Positions 28,696-37,938 are shown, counted from the stretch's first letter. The stretch: 64,000 nucleotides of DNA from Deltaproteobacteria bacterium (GCA_029261855.1 JAJDAN010000017.1:62001-126000); one strand, 5' to 3'. The notes: generated from the sequence alone by a model not told the origin. Numbers and translations are program-made.

Positions 28696-29345
28696 ACGAC
28701 CCGGGTGCCGACCGGCGGGGGCGTCCCTTCGTGGTGGCCGCGCCTTCGGGGACCGGCAAGACCACGGTCTGTCGCGCTGCGCTCGAACGGGATCCGCAGC
28801 TGCGCTTCTCGATTTCCCACACCACCCGAGCGCCGCGCGAGGGCGAGCGCGACGGCGTCGACTATCACTTCGTGCGGCCCGATCGCTTTCGGGAGCTGGT
28901 CCAGGCGGATGCCTTCCTCGAGTACGCCGAGTACACCGGCAACCTCTACGGCACGAGCTGGGAGGCCATCGAAGGTCCGCTGGCAGCGGGTTGGGACCTG
29001 CTCGTCGAGATCGAGGTGAAGGGTGCGCGCCAGTTTCGCGACCGCCGGCGGGACGCCTGCTTCATCTTTCTGCTGCCGCCGAGCATGGACACCCTGGTCG
29101 AGCGGCTGCGGTCCCGCGGCACCGACGGCGAGGAGACCATCGCCAAGCGCCTCGCCATCGCCCAGCAGGAGCTGGAGGCGATCGAGTTCTTCGACTACGC
29201 GGTGGTCAATGTCGAGGTCGACCGGGCCGTCGACGAGGTGCTCGAGATCGTCGATGCCGAGCGCCGCGGGCGGACCTCCAGCGTGCGGGAACGGCACGGG
29301 CGCGCGCACGTCTTCAAGAACTGGCGCGGCTCGGCCGATGACTGA
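28692..29345 (+). CDS. gmk: Guanylate kinase
   Basis: 217 residues from a GTG overlapping the remA stop. P-loop [15 protein letters not shown], the GMP-binding [19 protein letters not shown] and [10 protein letters not shown] are all intact. It turns GMP into GDP, and stands directly before relA/spoT, whose product uses GTP/GDP for (p)ppGpp. rpoZ, which often lies between gmk and spoT, is not here. Confidence 0.95.
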   Translation: MNDPGADRRGRPFVVAAPSGTGKTTVCRAALERDPQLRFSISHTTRAPREGERDGVDYHFVRPDRFRELVQADAFLEYAEYTGNLYGTSWEAIEGPLAAGWDLLVEIEVKGARQFRDRRRDACFIFLLPPSMDTLVERLRSRGTDGEETIAKRLAIAQQELEAIEFFDYAVVNVEVDRAVDEVLEIVDAERRGRTSSVRERHGRAHVFKNWRGSADD

Positions 29346-29364
29346 TAAGTTGCCGGTCTAGCAA

Positions 29365-29385
29365 GAGAAACGCAGGGGCTTTCTC
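29365..29385 (+). promoter_or_regulatory. Small inverted repeat before relA/spoT
   Basis: GAGAAA-(9 bases)-TTTCTC ends three bases before the ATG at 29389, and the only purine-rich ribosome-site candidate (AGGGG) is in the loop. It could influence translation start. Short and unproven. Confidence 0.25.
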
Positions 29386-29388
29386 GCG

Positions 29389-31563
29389 ATGCTGCGCTTC
29401 AACGACATCGCAGACCAGATGTTGGAGTACAACCCGGGCACGGACCTGGAGCTGCTCCAGCGCGCCTACGTGTTCTCGGCGAAGGTGCACGAGGGCCAGG
29501 AGCGGCTCTCGGGCGAGCCCTATCTGATCCATCCGCTCGAGGTTGCGGGACTGCTCGTTCAGATGCGGGTGGACGACGTCACCGTCGCTGCGGGGCTGCT
29601 GCACGACACCCTCGAGGACACCCTCACGACGGGTGAGGAGCTGGTCCGGCTCTTCGGCGAGCAGGTCGCCTTCCTGGTGGAGGGGCTGACGAAGATCGCG
29701 CGCATCGAGTTCACCTCCGTGCGCGCTCGTCAGGCCGAGAACTTCCGGAAGATGCTCGTCGCCATGTCCGAGGACATCCGGATCCTGCTCATCAAGCTCG
29801 CCGACCGCCTGCACAACATGCGGACCCTCAAGTACATGAAGGAGGATTCCGCGCGGCGCGTCGCCCAGGAAACCCTCGACATCTACGCGCCGCTCGCGCA
29901 TCGGCTGGGCATCCACTGGATGAAGCAGGAGCTCGAGAGCCTCGCCTTCCGGACCCTGCACCCGGAGATCGTCTCCGAGCTAGAAGAGCAGGTCGCGGGC
30001 AACCGGGACGAGCGCGAGAAGTACATCGAGGAGGTGATCGCAGAGATCTCGTCGAAGCTTGCCAGCAGCGGGTTGTCGGTGGATGTGACGGGCCGCCTCA
30101 AGGACTTTTCATCGATCCACGCGAAGATGGAGAGCCAGGGGGTCAGTCTCGACGAGATCTACGACATGATCGCGTTCCGGATCGTGATCCACGGCGGGAC
30201 CTCCGCCGACTGCTACGCGGTGCTCGGGATCATCCACAACATCTGGCGCCCCGTGCCCGCGCGCTTCAAGGACTACGTCGCGCTGCCGAAGCCCAACGGC
30301 TACCAGTCGCTGCACACCACCGTGATCGGCGCCTATGGGGAACGCATGGAGGTCCAGATCCGCACGGCGGAGATGCATCGCAACGCCGAGCTCGGGATCG
30401 CCGCGCACTGGCAGTACAAGGAAGGGCGCTTCGATACCGATGGGCAGGACGCCGAGAAGTTCGCCTGGCTGCGGCAGCTGCTCGAGTCGCAGCGCGATCT
30501 CGCCGATCCCCACGAGTTCCTGGACACCGTCAAGGTCGACCTGTTCCCCGAGGAAGTATTCGTCTTCACGCCGACGGGCGAGGTGATCACGCTTCCCCAG
30601 CGTTCGACCGCGCTCGACTTTGCGTACGCGATCCACAGCGAGGTGGGGGATCAGTGCGCCGGTGCCAAGTTGAACGGCAAGCAGGTTCCCCTGCGCCACG
30701 TGCTCCACAACGGCGATACCGTGGAGATCCAGACGAGTCCGCGGCAGTTCCCCCGGAAGGACTGGCTGGAGTTCGTGGTCTCCGGCAAGGCGCGGACGCG
30801 GATCCGCCACGCCCTGCGCGTGCAGGGGCTGGAACGGTCGATCCAGCTGGGCCGGGACATCCTGGAGCGCGAGTGCCGCAAGCAGAAGGTGTCGTTGTCG
30901 GATCTACAGAAGAGCGGCGAACTCGAGCAGGCGGCGCGCAGCGAGGGCCAGAGCGGGAGCGTCGACGAGCTCTTCTCGGCGGTGGGCTACGGCAAGCTCG
31001 CCGCGGCGCGGCTGGTGGCGAAGCTGCGTGGCGAGGACGCCGCGGAAGCCGAGTCCTCGCCGCAACCCCAGCCGAGCCGCCTGCGCAGCCTGTTTCGCCG
31101 GGACAAGACGCCCGACGCGGGGCCGGGGATCCGGGTTTCCGGGTTGCCCGACGTGCTCGTGCGCTTCGGGGGCTGCTGCGACCCGCTGCCCGGTGACGAT
31201 GTCATCGGTTTCGTGACCCGGGGACGCGGTGTGACCGTGCACGCGCGCGACTGCGCGCGCGTCTTCGAACTCGAGCCGGATCGGCGCATCGACGTGGACT
31301 GGGCGCCCGACGAGCCGCGGGAAGCGCGCCGGATCAAGGTGCGCGTCACCTCCGTCGATCAGCCCGGCATCCTGGCGAAGGTCACCAAGTCCATCTCCGC
31401 GGCCGGCATCAACATCGGCGCCGCCACGATCACCACCGGAGAAGGAGCGCTCGCGATCCAGAGCTTCGAACTCTGGGTTCCCGACGTCGACGCCCTGAAC
31501 CAGGTCATGAAGGAGATCCAACGCGTCAAGGGCGTGCGCCAGGTCGAGCGGGTTCGCGGGTGA
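29389..31563 (+). CDS. relA: Bifunctional (p)ppGpp synthetase/hydrolase (RelA/SpoT)
   Basis: 724 residues with the full long-RSH layout: HD hydrolase domain (HEGQERLSGEPYLIHPLEVA; HDTLED at 72-77), synthetase domain (DEIYDMIAFRI, PNGYQSLHTTVIG), TGS (DLFPEEVFVFTPTGEVITLP), a helical/zinc-finger-like region (GGCCDPLPGDDVIGFVTRGRGV) and a C-terminal ACT (RIKVRVTSVDQPGILAKVT). Both catalytic sets look intact, so it should make and degrade the alarmone. Its 3' end is repeated downstream (see the tandem repeat). Confidence 0.95.
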   Translation: MLRFNDIADQMLEYNPGTDLELLQRAYVFSAKVHEGQERLSGEPYLIHPLEVAGLLVQMRVDDVTVAAGLLHDTLEDTLTTGEELVRLFGEQVAFLVEGLTKIARIEFTSVRARQAENFRKMLVAMSEDIRILLIKLADRLHNMRTLKYMKEDSARRVAQETLDIYAPLAHRLGIHWMKQELESLAFRTLHPEIVSELEEQVAGNRDEREKYIEEVIAEISSKLASSGLSVDVTGRLKDFSSIHAKMESQGVSLDEIYDMIAFRIVIHGGTSADCYAVLGIIHNIWRPVPARFKDYVALPKPNGYQSLHTTVIGAYGERMEVQIRTAEMHRNAELGIAAHWQYKEGRFDTDGQDAEKFAWLRQLLESQRDLADPHEFLDTVKVDLFPEEVFVFTPTGEVITLPQRSTALDFAYAIHSEVGDQCAGAKLNGKQVPLRHVLHNGDTVEIQTSPRQFPRKDWLEFVVSGKARTRIRHALRVQGLERSIQLGRDILERECRKQKVSLSDLQKSGELEQAARSEGQSGSVDELFSAVGYGKLAAARLVAKLRGEDAAEAESSPQPQPSRLRSLFRRDKTPDAGPGIRVSGLPDVLVRFGGCCDPLPGDDVIGFVTRGRGVTVHARDCARVFELEPDRRIDVDWAPDEPREARRIKVRVTSVDQPGILAKVTKSISAAGINIGAATITTGEGALAIQSFELWVPDVDALNQVMKEIQRVKGVRQVERVRG

Positions 31564-31612
31564 AGAGTCGAGCGGGTTCGCCGGTGAACGTCGAGCGGGT
31601 ACGCGCGTGAAC
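31543..31612 (+). repeat. Threefold tandem repeat at the relA/spoT 3' end
   Basis: Three imperfect copies of a 23-24-base unit, GTCGAGCGGGTTCGCGGGTG plus AA, at 31543-31566, 31567-31589 and 31590-31612. The first copy holds the last codons and stop of relA/spoT; the third holds the GTG start of the next gene. The duplicated unit thus provides both a stop and a start region. Confidence 0.9.
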
Positions 31613-32404
31613 GCCGCCGCGCTTCCCATCAGCGCCTGCGTGATGACCTGTGACGACGACGCCACCCTCGAGAGCTGCCTCGCCTCTCTCGGCTTCTGTC
31701 GCGAGATCATCGTCGTGGTCGACTCGAAGAGCCGGGACCGAAGTGAGAAGATCGCCGAAACGTGCGCGTCACGGGTGGTCGTTCACGCGTACGCGGGCGA
31801 CGTCGAGCAGAAGCGCTTCACCACGGAGCTGGCCGCCGAGGACTGGGTGCTCAGCGTCGACGCCGACGAGGTCGTCAGTCCGCAGCTCGCCGGCGCGATT
31901 CGCGACGCGGTGACCGCGCCCGGCCGGGCCGATGAGATCGCGGGCTTCGAGATGAACCGCGTCGCCTACCACCTGGGCCGCTGGGTGCGCCACGGCGACT
32001 GGCATCCCGACTGGAAGCTGCGTCTCTTCCGTCGCGGCGCCTACCGCTGGGTCGGTCACAATCCCCATGGTCGCGCGGAGGTCGACGGCGAGGTCCGGCG
32101 GCTCGCCGGCGATCTGCTGCACTACAGCTTTCGTGACTTCGCCGACCAGCTCGCGCGTATCGATGTCCACACGAGCCAGGCCGCCGAGGCGCTGCTCGCC
32201 AGCGGGCGGCGTCCCCGCCTGTCGGATCTGGTCCTGCGTCCTCCCGCGCGCTTTCTGCGCAGCTACCTGCTCAAGCGCGGCTTCCTGGATGGCAGCGTGG
32301 GCTTCGTGGTCGCGGCGACGATCGCGTGGTCCGTCTTCCTCAAGTACGCGAAGCTCCGCGAGCTGACGAGAACCGGGACCCCCGACGACCGAACTTCCGG
32401 GTAA
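31607..32404 (+). CDS. GT2 glycosyltransferase, WaaE/KdtX (LgtF) type
   Basis: 265 residues from the GTG in the third repeat copy. GT-A fold: ISACVMTCDDDATLESCLAS at the start, IIVVVDSKSRDRSEKIAE, then WVLSVDADEVVSP with the DxD-like metal site. The GRWVRHGDWHPDWKLRLF and YRWVGHNPHG segments are those of the WaaE/LgtF group, which adds glucose or a similar sugar to the LPS inner-core heptose. A hydrophobic stretch near residue 235 may bind the membrane. It fits the core genes upstream. Confidence 0.87.
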   Translation: MNAAALPISACVMTCDDDATLESCLASLGFCREIIVVVDSKSRDRSEKIAETCASRVVVHAYAGDVEQKRFTTELAAEDWVLSVDADEVVSPQLAGAIRDAVTAPGRADEIAGFEMNRVAYHLGRWVRHGDWHPDWKLRLFRRGAYRWVGHNPHGRAEVDGEVRRLAGDLLHYSFRDFADQLARIDVHTSQAAEALLASGRRPRLSDLVLRPPARFLRSYLLKRGFLDGSVGFVVAATIAWSVFLKYAKLRELTRTGTPDDRTSG

Positions 32405-32405
32405 G

Positions 32406-33158
32406 ATGTTCGCGACTTCCACGGGAGATGTTCAGGTGTCCCTGCCGGACGCACCGACCCCGCTGCATCTGACCACGTACGAGCTCGCAAGGGCCGTCGA
32501 CCGCATCAATTGCGGCGTGCTGGCTCGGGCTCCGGACGCCACCATCATCTACGCGAACGACCGCCTGCACCAGTGGCTGGGCTACGACCGCGAGGCGCTC
32601 CTGGGCCGCAAGCTCTGGGACCTGGTTCCGGAAGAGCTCCGCGAGCTACTCACCCAGGAGCTCGAGTCCATCGAGCGGGGCGACGAGCGAGCGCGACTCA
32701 ACGTGCTGCGGCGTCGCGACGGAACGACCTTTCCCGTGATCGTGTTGCCGCACCCGGAGTTCGACGAGGACGGCACCTACGTGGGAAGCATCACCCTCTT
32801 CGTGGATCTCGGAACGGTACAGACCGCGAAGCCCATGGGAATGACGGGTCCCGGGGATGTGCGTTCGACCCTGAGCCGCATCGCCCTCGAACTGCAGTCC
32901 CTGACCCTGGCGGCCGACCTACCGGGATCGGCGCAGCTTCCCCTGCATCATCCCAGTCTCGCGGACCTCACACCCCGCGAGAAGGAGGTCCTGGGCGAGC
33001 TCACGAACGGCTACCGGGTGCCTGGCATCGCCGAGCGGCTACACATCAGTCAGCACACCGTGCGCAACCACCTGAAGGCGATCTACCGCAAGGCCGGCGT
33101 CCAGGGGCAGTCGGGCCTGATCCAGTGGGTGCGTTCCCTGGGAGAATCCGCGGACTGA
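32406..33158 (+). CDS. PAS-LuxR transcriptional regulator
   Basis: 250 residues from the ATG at 32406. A PAS domain (about 25-138: NCGVLARAPDATIIYANDRL, GYDREALLGRKLWDL, RRDGTTFPVIV) is followed by a LuxR-type helix-turn-helix (about 186-245: LTPREKEVLGELTNG, IAERLHISQHTVRNHLKAIY). No cofactor ligand of the PAS can be assigned. The GTG at 32436, with GGGAG upstream, is an equally possible start giving a ten-residue shorter form. It would sense a small signal and control unknown genes. Confidence 0.87.
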   Translation: MFATSTGDVQVSLPDAPTPLHLTTYELARAVDRINCGVLARAPDATIIYANDRLHQWLGYDREALLGRKLWDLVPEELRELLTQELESIERGDERARLNVLRRRDGTTFPVIVLPHPEFDEDGTYVGSITLFVDLGTVQTAKPMGMTGPGDVRSTLSRIALELQSLTLAADLPGSAQLPLHHPSLADLTPREKEVLGELTNGYRVPGIAERLHISQHTVRNHLKAIYRKAGVQGQSGLIQWVRSLGESAD

Positions 33159-33173
33159 GCTGCGGTCTGACGA

Positions 33174-33219
33174 CCTTTGCTGCGTCGCTTGGCTCCTTGG
33201 AGCGTGCGCGGCAGCAAGG
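33174..33219. terminator. Hairpin between convergent genes
   Basis: CCTTTGCTGC (33174-33183) pairs with GCAGCAAGG (33211-33219) apart from one bulged T; inside, CGCT and AGCG can extend the stem. It sits in the 82-base gap between the convergent LuxR and msbA-type genes, where a bidirectional terminator is expected. No T tract on either strand. Confidence 0.4.
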
Positions 33220-33240
33220 CGGATCCTGCGGTTCCCGCGG

Positions 33241-35130
33241 CTAGACGAGGTCGGCTGGTCCGCTGGCTAGCGCGTCCGGACTTTCCGACTGCAGCGAAAC
33301 GAACTCCTGGTAGAGCCCGCTCTCCGCCATCAGCTGCTCGTGGCTGCCTTCCTGGGAAACCCGTCCCTGCTCGAGGACGATGATGTGGTCGGCATTCCGG
33401 ATGGTCGACAGCCGGTGGGCGATGACGAAGACCGTGCGCTTGCCGCGCAAGGTGTCGATCGCGTCCTGCACCGTGCGCTCGGTCTTCGCGTCGAGGGAGC
33501 TCGTCGCCTCGTCGAAGACGAGGATGGCCGGATTCTTGAGGATCGCGCGCGCGATGGTGATGCGCTGTCGCTGGCCCCCGGAGAGCAGGGTTCCGAACTC
33601 GCCGACGGGCGTGTCGTAGCCCAGCGGCAGCTGGTCGACGAACTCGTCGATGTGCGCGTCTGCCGCCGCCGCGCGCATCTCTTCTTCGCTCGCTTCCGGA
33701 CGCCCGTAGCGGATGTTCTCACGGATCGACGTGTCGAACAGGAAGGGGTCCTGGGTGACGACGGCGATCTGGTCGATGAAGGAGTCACGCGCGATCTTGC
33801 GCAGGTCGATGCCGTCGATCTCGATGCTGCCCTCGTCGACGTCGTCGAATCGCAGCAGGAGATCCATCAGGGTGGTCTTGCCCGAGCCCGTGCGTCCGAC
33901 GATGGCCACGACCTCGTTGGCGGGCACCGTGATGCTGACGTCCCGTAGTACCTGCTCGCGTCCGTAGCTGTAGCTGACCCGGTCGAAGCGGATCTCGCGC
34001 TGCACGCCGCTGATCTGTACGGCATCGGGTGCGTCCGGCACCTCGGTCGGCGAGTCGAGGATCTTGAAGAAGCGCTCCGCCGAAGACAGGGAGTCCATCA
34101 GCTTTGCCCAACCCTTCGAGAGGGTCTTGACGGGCTTGTAGGTGGTGGCGAGCGCCGTCGTGAAGGCCGCGACGTCGCCGGTGGTGAGCCCCCAGCGACC
34201 CTGCAGCACCAGGATGGTCGCGAGCAGCAGCACGCCGACGCCCATGCCGGTGTTGAGCATTTCGACCAGGCTGCGCGACAGCACGCGGTTCTTGACCACC
34301 TTCATGGCGCGCTTGAAGAGCTTGTCGGTCTCTTCCGCGAAGACGCGATTCTCGATCCCTTCGCCCTTGAACGCCTTGATGACCTTGATGCCAGACAGGA
34401 TGCCGACGAGGCGCTGGGTGACTTCGCTGAGCTGCTCCTGCCGACGTTTGGCCGTCTTGCGGATCTTGTGAGAGAAGAGGGCCAGCACGCCGACGATGGC
34501 CGGCGCGGACAGCAGGGACACCAGGGCGAGCTGCCAGGAGATCACGAAGAGACTCGCCACGCCGATGATGACCATCGCGAAGGCGAGGATGAAGTCGTTG
34601 ATGACCAGGTTGAGCGTCTGCTCGGCGGCGTTCGCATCGTTGAGCGCGCGCGACAGGGTGTCGCCGCTGGGAGTGCCGCGATGGAAGGCCAGGGGCAGGC
34701 GCAGCAGCTTCGACGCGATCACCTTCTTGATGTCCATCGAGATTGCGCCGAGGGCGTACTGCTGCAGGTAGCTCTTCGCGAACAGCGCGACCGGCATGAC
34801 GAGCGCGATGGCGAGGGACGCGATCACGATCCACTGGAGAGAGGTCAAGCCGTCCGGGCCGATGGTCGTGACCGCATTGAGGTCGAAGGGCTCGCCCTGT
34901 CCGTTGCCGGCGGGGACCAACACGTCGTCGAGCAGCGGCTTCAGAAGCAGCGCCCGCCCGTAGCGGCCCGCCGAGAAGACGAGATTGACGAAAGCCGCCA
35001 GTCCGATCAGCCACGCGTATGGCTTCGCGAAGCCGAGCATCCGCAACAACGGGCCGAGCACGCCGGACTGGGGCGTGACGCTGATCCGGCGCGCTTCCGG
35101 TGCGCTGTCGGTGGTCGTTTCTGCTGCCAA
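33241..35130 (-). CDS. MsbA-type ABC exporter (lipid A flippase-like)
   Basis: 629 residues from a TTG at 35130 preceded by GGGAAG. An N-terminal ABC-exporter membrane domain (about 30-350, six hydrophobic segments) precedes the nucleotide domain: Walker A IVGRTGSGKTTLMDL, signature LLSGGQRQR, Walker B ILVFDEATSSLD and H-loop IAHRLST, all canonical, so a homodimer with two active sites is likely. MsbA flips core-lipid A across the inner membrane, which fits the LPS setting; a different lipid or drug cannot be excluded. Confidence 0.85.
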   Translation of the reverse strand: MAAETTTDSAPEARRISVTPQSGVLGPLLRMLGFAKPYAWLIGLAAFVNLVFSAGRYGRALLLKPLLDDVLVPAGNGQGEPFDLNAVTTIGPDGLTSLQWIVIASLAIALVMPVALFAKSYLQQYALGAISMDIKKVIASKLLRLPLAFHRGTPSGDTLSRALNDANAAEQTLNLVINDFILAFAMVIIGVASLFVISWQLALVSLLSAPAIVGVLALFSHKIRKTAKRRQEQLSEVTQRLVGILSGIKVIKAFKGEGIENRVFAEETDKLFKRAMKVVKNRVLSRSLVEMLNTGMGVGVLLLATILVLQGRWGLTTGDVAAFTTALATTYKPVKTLSKGWAKLMDSLSSAERFFKILDSPTEVPDAPDAVQISGVQREIRFDRVSYSYGREQVLRDVSITVPANEVVAIVGRTGSGKTTLMDLLLRFDDVDEGSIEIDGIDLRKIARDSFIDQIAVVTQDPFLFDTSIRENIRYGRPEASEEEMRAAAADAHIDEFVDQLPLGYDTPVGEFGTLLSGGQRQRITIARAILKNPAILVFDEATSSLDAKTERTVQDAIDTLRGKRTVFVIAHRLSTIRNADHIIVLEQGRVSQEGSHEQLMAESGLYQEFVSLQSESPDALASGPADLV

Positions 35131-35192
35131 GCGTCTTCCCGATTCGAATCCGTCCGGACGCGTCGATATCCGTGCCCTTGGGCCGGATCCGC

Positions 35193-35207
35193 GCCCGTGA
35201 TACGGGC
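35193..35207 (-). terminator. Short hairpin between the FAD gene and the msbA-type gene
   Basis: GCCCGT-ATC-ACGGGC on the minus strand, 36 bases after the oxidoreductase stop, in a 112-base gap. No T tract; weak terminator or attenuator candidate. Confidence 0.25.
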
Positions 35208-35242
35208 TGCCAATGAGTTTGCGGGGGGTGGGGTCTGTCGGT

Positions 35243-36640
35243 CTACAACTCGGCGGCGATCGCGTCGCCGCCTCGCCAGCCCAGGAGGAGATCACCCTCG
35301 AAGCCGAGGCCTGCGATGCCGGCGCGGTCGAGACGGTACACCGGCGGCCGCCCGTTGACCCGAAGGTCGATCTCGGCCGGCCATCCCTGCCCGGGGGGAG
35401 GGTCCTCGAGCCAATCGTCGTCGTCCCAGCGGGGACGCAGTCGCTCCCGTCGGCTCAGCTTCTTGTCGCAGAACGGGATCAGGCGTCGGACCCGTTCCTC
35501 GAGGCGGTCCTCGAAGTCGGCGATCAAGCCCGCGTCGAGTTCGCGGGGGTCGGTCGCGCACAGTGCTCGGGCCACGATCTCGACGTTCGTCTCGGATTCC
35601 GAGGCGTAGAGCGAGACGCTGACGTCCCCGAGGTCGTCGTCTGTGTCCGCCAGCGAGATCAGCCGGCGTCCCATGCCTTCGGGGAGGGTTGCGGTCTTGC
35701 ATCGCAGGTGGACGGCCAGCCGGCGCCGCGCCGAGCGCGAGGCGTTCAGGAAGTCCGGCCAGGACGCCGGATCGATCACATTGGCGAGGGCGGTCTCGGG
35801 GGCCGCCAGGACGAGCGCCCGCCCCAACCAGAGCTGGCCGGCTTCGGTCATGAGACCCGGCTCTCCGTCGTTGTCGACGATCTCGAAGCCGCCGGGGAGG
35901 GAGCGGAACTCCGCGTGTACCGATTCCGCCCGGTGTCGCAGCATCCCGCTCAGCCACGGGGGCCCGCCGCCGAAGCCGGCGGCGCCGCCCATCAACGAGC
36001 CGAGCAGTCGGGCCCGCGCTTCGGGGCTCGGCTGGGTGCTCCCGAGGTTGGACAGGGCCCGGGTCTGGGCGACGAGCAGGGCGGCCACCTCTTCGGCGGG
36101 TCGCGCCGCCTCCGCGGGCAAGCCGCGTACGTGGGATCCGTGGGTGCCGGGTCGCGCGCGGGCGAGCCGACGTCCGACCCGTACCACCGGCGAGGACAGC
36201 ATCGCCTGACGCTCGGCTTCTGCTGCTTCGACGAGCGAACGGGCGATGGCCTGGGCCGTCTCGGGCTTGGTGATGCCCCAGGCCACCAGCTCCTGGGCGG
36301 TGAGGCCGGGTGCGCCGACGTCGAGCCGAAGGTCGGGGCCGACGATCTGGAGCGCGAGGCGTTCGCTCTCGATGCGACGCCGCTCGATGAGCGGCAGGGT
36401 GATCTCTTTGAGGAGGGTGTCGAGCACGCCCTGGGCCCGGGCGCCGGCCAGGAAGAATGGCTCGCGCAGGGCGGGGAAGGCGTCGCGATTCCCGTCTTCT
36501 TCCACGACCAGTACGCGTTGTCCCGCCATTCCCAGGCGGATCGCCGCGACCAACGAAGCGATCCCACTGCCGAGTAGGAGGGCGTCCCACCGGCGTGCCC
36601 CCAGCCGCTCCTCGCGAGAGACGGTCCGAAGGCCGGACAT
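35243..36640 (-). CDS. FAD-dependent oxidoreductase, unknown substrate
   Basis: 465 residues from the ATG at 36640, which overlaps the purM stop (TGATG). A Rossmann FAD site reads WDALLLGSGIASLVAAIRL with VLVVEED closing the fold. The rest resembles amine-oxidase or phytoene-desaturase-type flavoproteins in size and in the C-terminal GDLLLGWRGGDAIAAEL segment, which would contact FAD. Asp/Glu-rich in the last third. No substrate motif is recognised. Co-translation with purM does not by itself imply a purine role. Confidence 0.75.
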   Translation of the reverse strand: MSGLRTVSREERLGARRWDALLLGSGIASLVAAIRLGMAGQRVLVVEEDGNRDAFPALREPFFLAGARAQGVLDTLLKEITLPLIERRRIESERLALQIVGPDLRLDVGAPGLTAQELVAWGITKPETAQAIARSLVEAAEAERQAMLSSPVVRVGRRLARARPGTHGSHVRGLPAEAARPAEEVAALLVAQTRALSNLGSTQPSPEARARLLGSLMGGAAGFGGGPPWLSGMLRHRAESVHAEFRSLPGGFEIVDNDGEPGLMTEAGQLWLGRALVLAAPETALANVIDPASWPDFLNASRSARRRLAVHLRCKTATLPEGMGRRLISLADTDDDLGDVSVSLYASESETNVEIVARALCATDPRELDAGLIADFEDRLEERVRRLIPFCDKKLSRRERLRPRWDDDDWLEDPPPGQGWPAEIDLRVNGRPPVYRLDRAGIAGLGFEGDLLLGWRGGDAIAAEL

Positions 36641-37812
36641 CAGTTCGCGCTCAGGAACCCCGGGTCCATCACGAGGGGAGGCTCGTCTTCCGAGCCCTTC
36701 CGCTCGATCGACCCGATGTGGTAGGCGCGCTCGCCCAACCCCTGAAGGCGATGGGCGATGTCCTCGGTCAGGTCCTGGGGAACCACGAGGATCATGCCGA
36801 TGCCGCAGTTGAAGACGCGCAGCATCTCCTCTTCCGGCAATTCGGCCAGCTTCTGCAGCCAGGGGTAGACGCCCGGACGCGGCCACGCGTCGGGATCGAT
36901 CCGCGCACACACGCCCTGGGGCAGGATACGGGGCACGTTGCCCGAGAAGCCGCCCCCGGTGATGTGGACCAGACCGTGAACCTCGAACTCGCGAACGACG
37001 TTGAGCAGTGGCTTCACGTAGATGCGGGTGGGTGCGAGCAGCGCACTCGCGAGGCTGGTGTTCATGTCCTCGACCTCGGCGAAGAGATCGACCTTGCCGG
37101 CCTTGAGGCCCTCGTCGAGGACTTTCCGTACCAGCGAATAGCCGTTGCTGTGGAAGCCGCTCGAGGCGAGGCCCAGCAGCGCATCTCCCTCGCGGATCGT
37201 CGAGCCGTCGATGATCTTGTCGCGGTCGACCACGCCGACGGAGAAGCCGACGAGCTCGACTTCCCCCTTCTTGTAGACGCCGGGCATGGTGGCCGTCTCG
37301 CCACCCAGCAGCGCACAGCCCGCCCGCTTGCAGCCTTCGGCGAGACCGCGCAGGGCTTCGCTCGCCGTCGCCTTGTCGAGGTGGCTCATGGCCATGTAGT
37401 CGAGGAAGACCACGGGCTCGGCGCCCAGCACGATCAGGTCGTTCACGACCATGGCGACGCAGTCGATGCCGATGGTGTCGAAGCGTCCGATCTGGGCTGC
37501 GAGCTTGAGTTTCGTCCCGACACCGTCGGTGGCGGCAACGAATACCGGGTCCGAATAGCGTTCCGGTGCCTTGAAGAGTCCGGCGAAGCCGCCGATGCCC
37601 GAGAGGATCTCCGGACGGAACGTGCTCCGCGCGATTTCCTTGATGTCTTCGACGAAGCCCTCATCGTGGTCGAGATCGACGCCGGCGCGCGCGTAGGCGG
37701 CCGCGCTGCGCGGCTTGCGCTTGCTCTTTGCGGGAGCAGCGCCGGCAGCGGTGGCGGACTTCGGGGATCTGGGCTTCTTGGGCTTGTCGGGGACGGTTTC
37801 GTCGGAACTCAC
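36640..37812 (-). CDS. purM: Phosphoribosylformylglycinamidine cyclo-ligase
   Basis: 390 residues from the GTG at 37812; typical PurM has about 345, and the extra part is a Lys/Pro-rich N-terminus (PDKPKKPRSPK). Conserved pieces include ATDGVGTKLKLA, LLGGETATMPGVY and ITGGGFSGNVPRILP. It forms aminoimidazole ribotide in purine synthesis. The usual partner purN is not adjacent; an FAD oxidoreductase follows with a one-base overlap. The Lys-rich tail may simply be a longer start choice, though no ATG/GTG lies between it and the core. Confidence 0.93.
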   Translation of the reverse strand: MSSDETVPDKPKKPRSPKSATAAGAAPAKSKRKPRSAAAYARAGVDLDHDEGFVEDIKEIARSTFRPEILSGIGGFAGLFKAPERYSDPVFVAATDGVGTKLKLAAQIGRFDTIGIDCVAMVVNDLIVLGAEPVVFLDYMAMSHLDKATASEALRGLAEGCKRAGCALLGGETATMPGVYKKGEVELVGFSVGVVDRDKIIDGSTIREGDALLGLASSGFHSNGYSLVRKVLDEGLKAGKVDLFAEVEDMNTSLASALLAPTRIYVKPLLNVVREFEVHGLVHITGGGFSGNVPRILPQGVCARIDPDAWPRPGVYPWLQKLAELPEEEMLRVFNCGIGMILVVPQDLTEDIAHRLQGLGERAYHIGSIERKGSEDEPPLVMDPGFLSAN

Positions 37813-37818
37813 GCTCCG

Positions 37819-37848
37819 TAGGTAGGGAAGCACCGTCTCGGCTGTCAA
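37819..37848 (-). promoter_or_regulatory. Possible purM promoter with perfect -35
   Basis: Minus strand TTGACA at 37848-37843 is a perfect -35. Eighteen bases later TACCTA (37824-37819) is a poor -10, ending six bases before the GTG at 37812. If real, the transcript would have almost no leader. Confidence 0.35.
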
Positions 37849-37925
37849 TCGCAACCGCCCGGATTCGGACCCAAAACACTGGTTTCGGCTCCGGGCGGCG
37901 GTCCTCTCCCCGGTCGTCGCCCTGC

Positions 37926-37931
37926 TATCGT
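37926..37931 (+). promoter_or_regulatory. Possible -10 for the glycosyltransferase operon
   Basis: TATCGT, preceded by TGC (extended -10 like), ends seven bases before the GTG at 37939. This again places the transcription start at or beside the start codon. No -35 is visible. Confidence 0.3.
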
Positions 37932-37938
37932 CGCGGGC

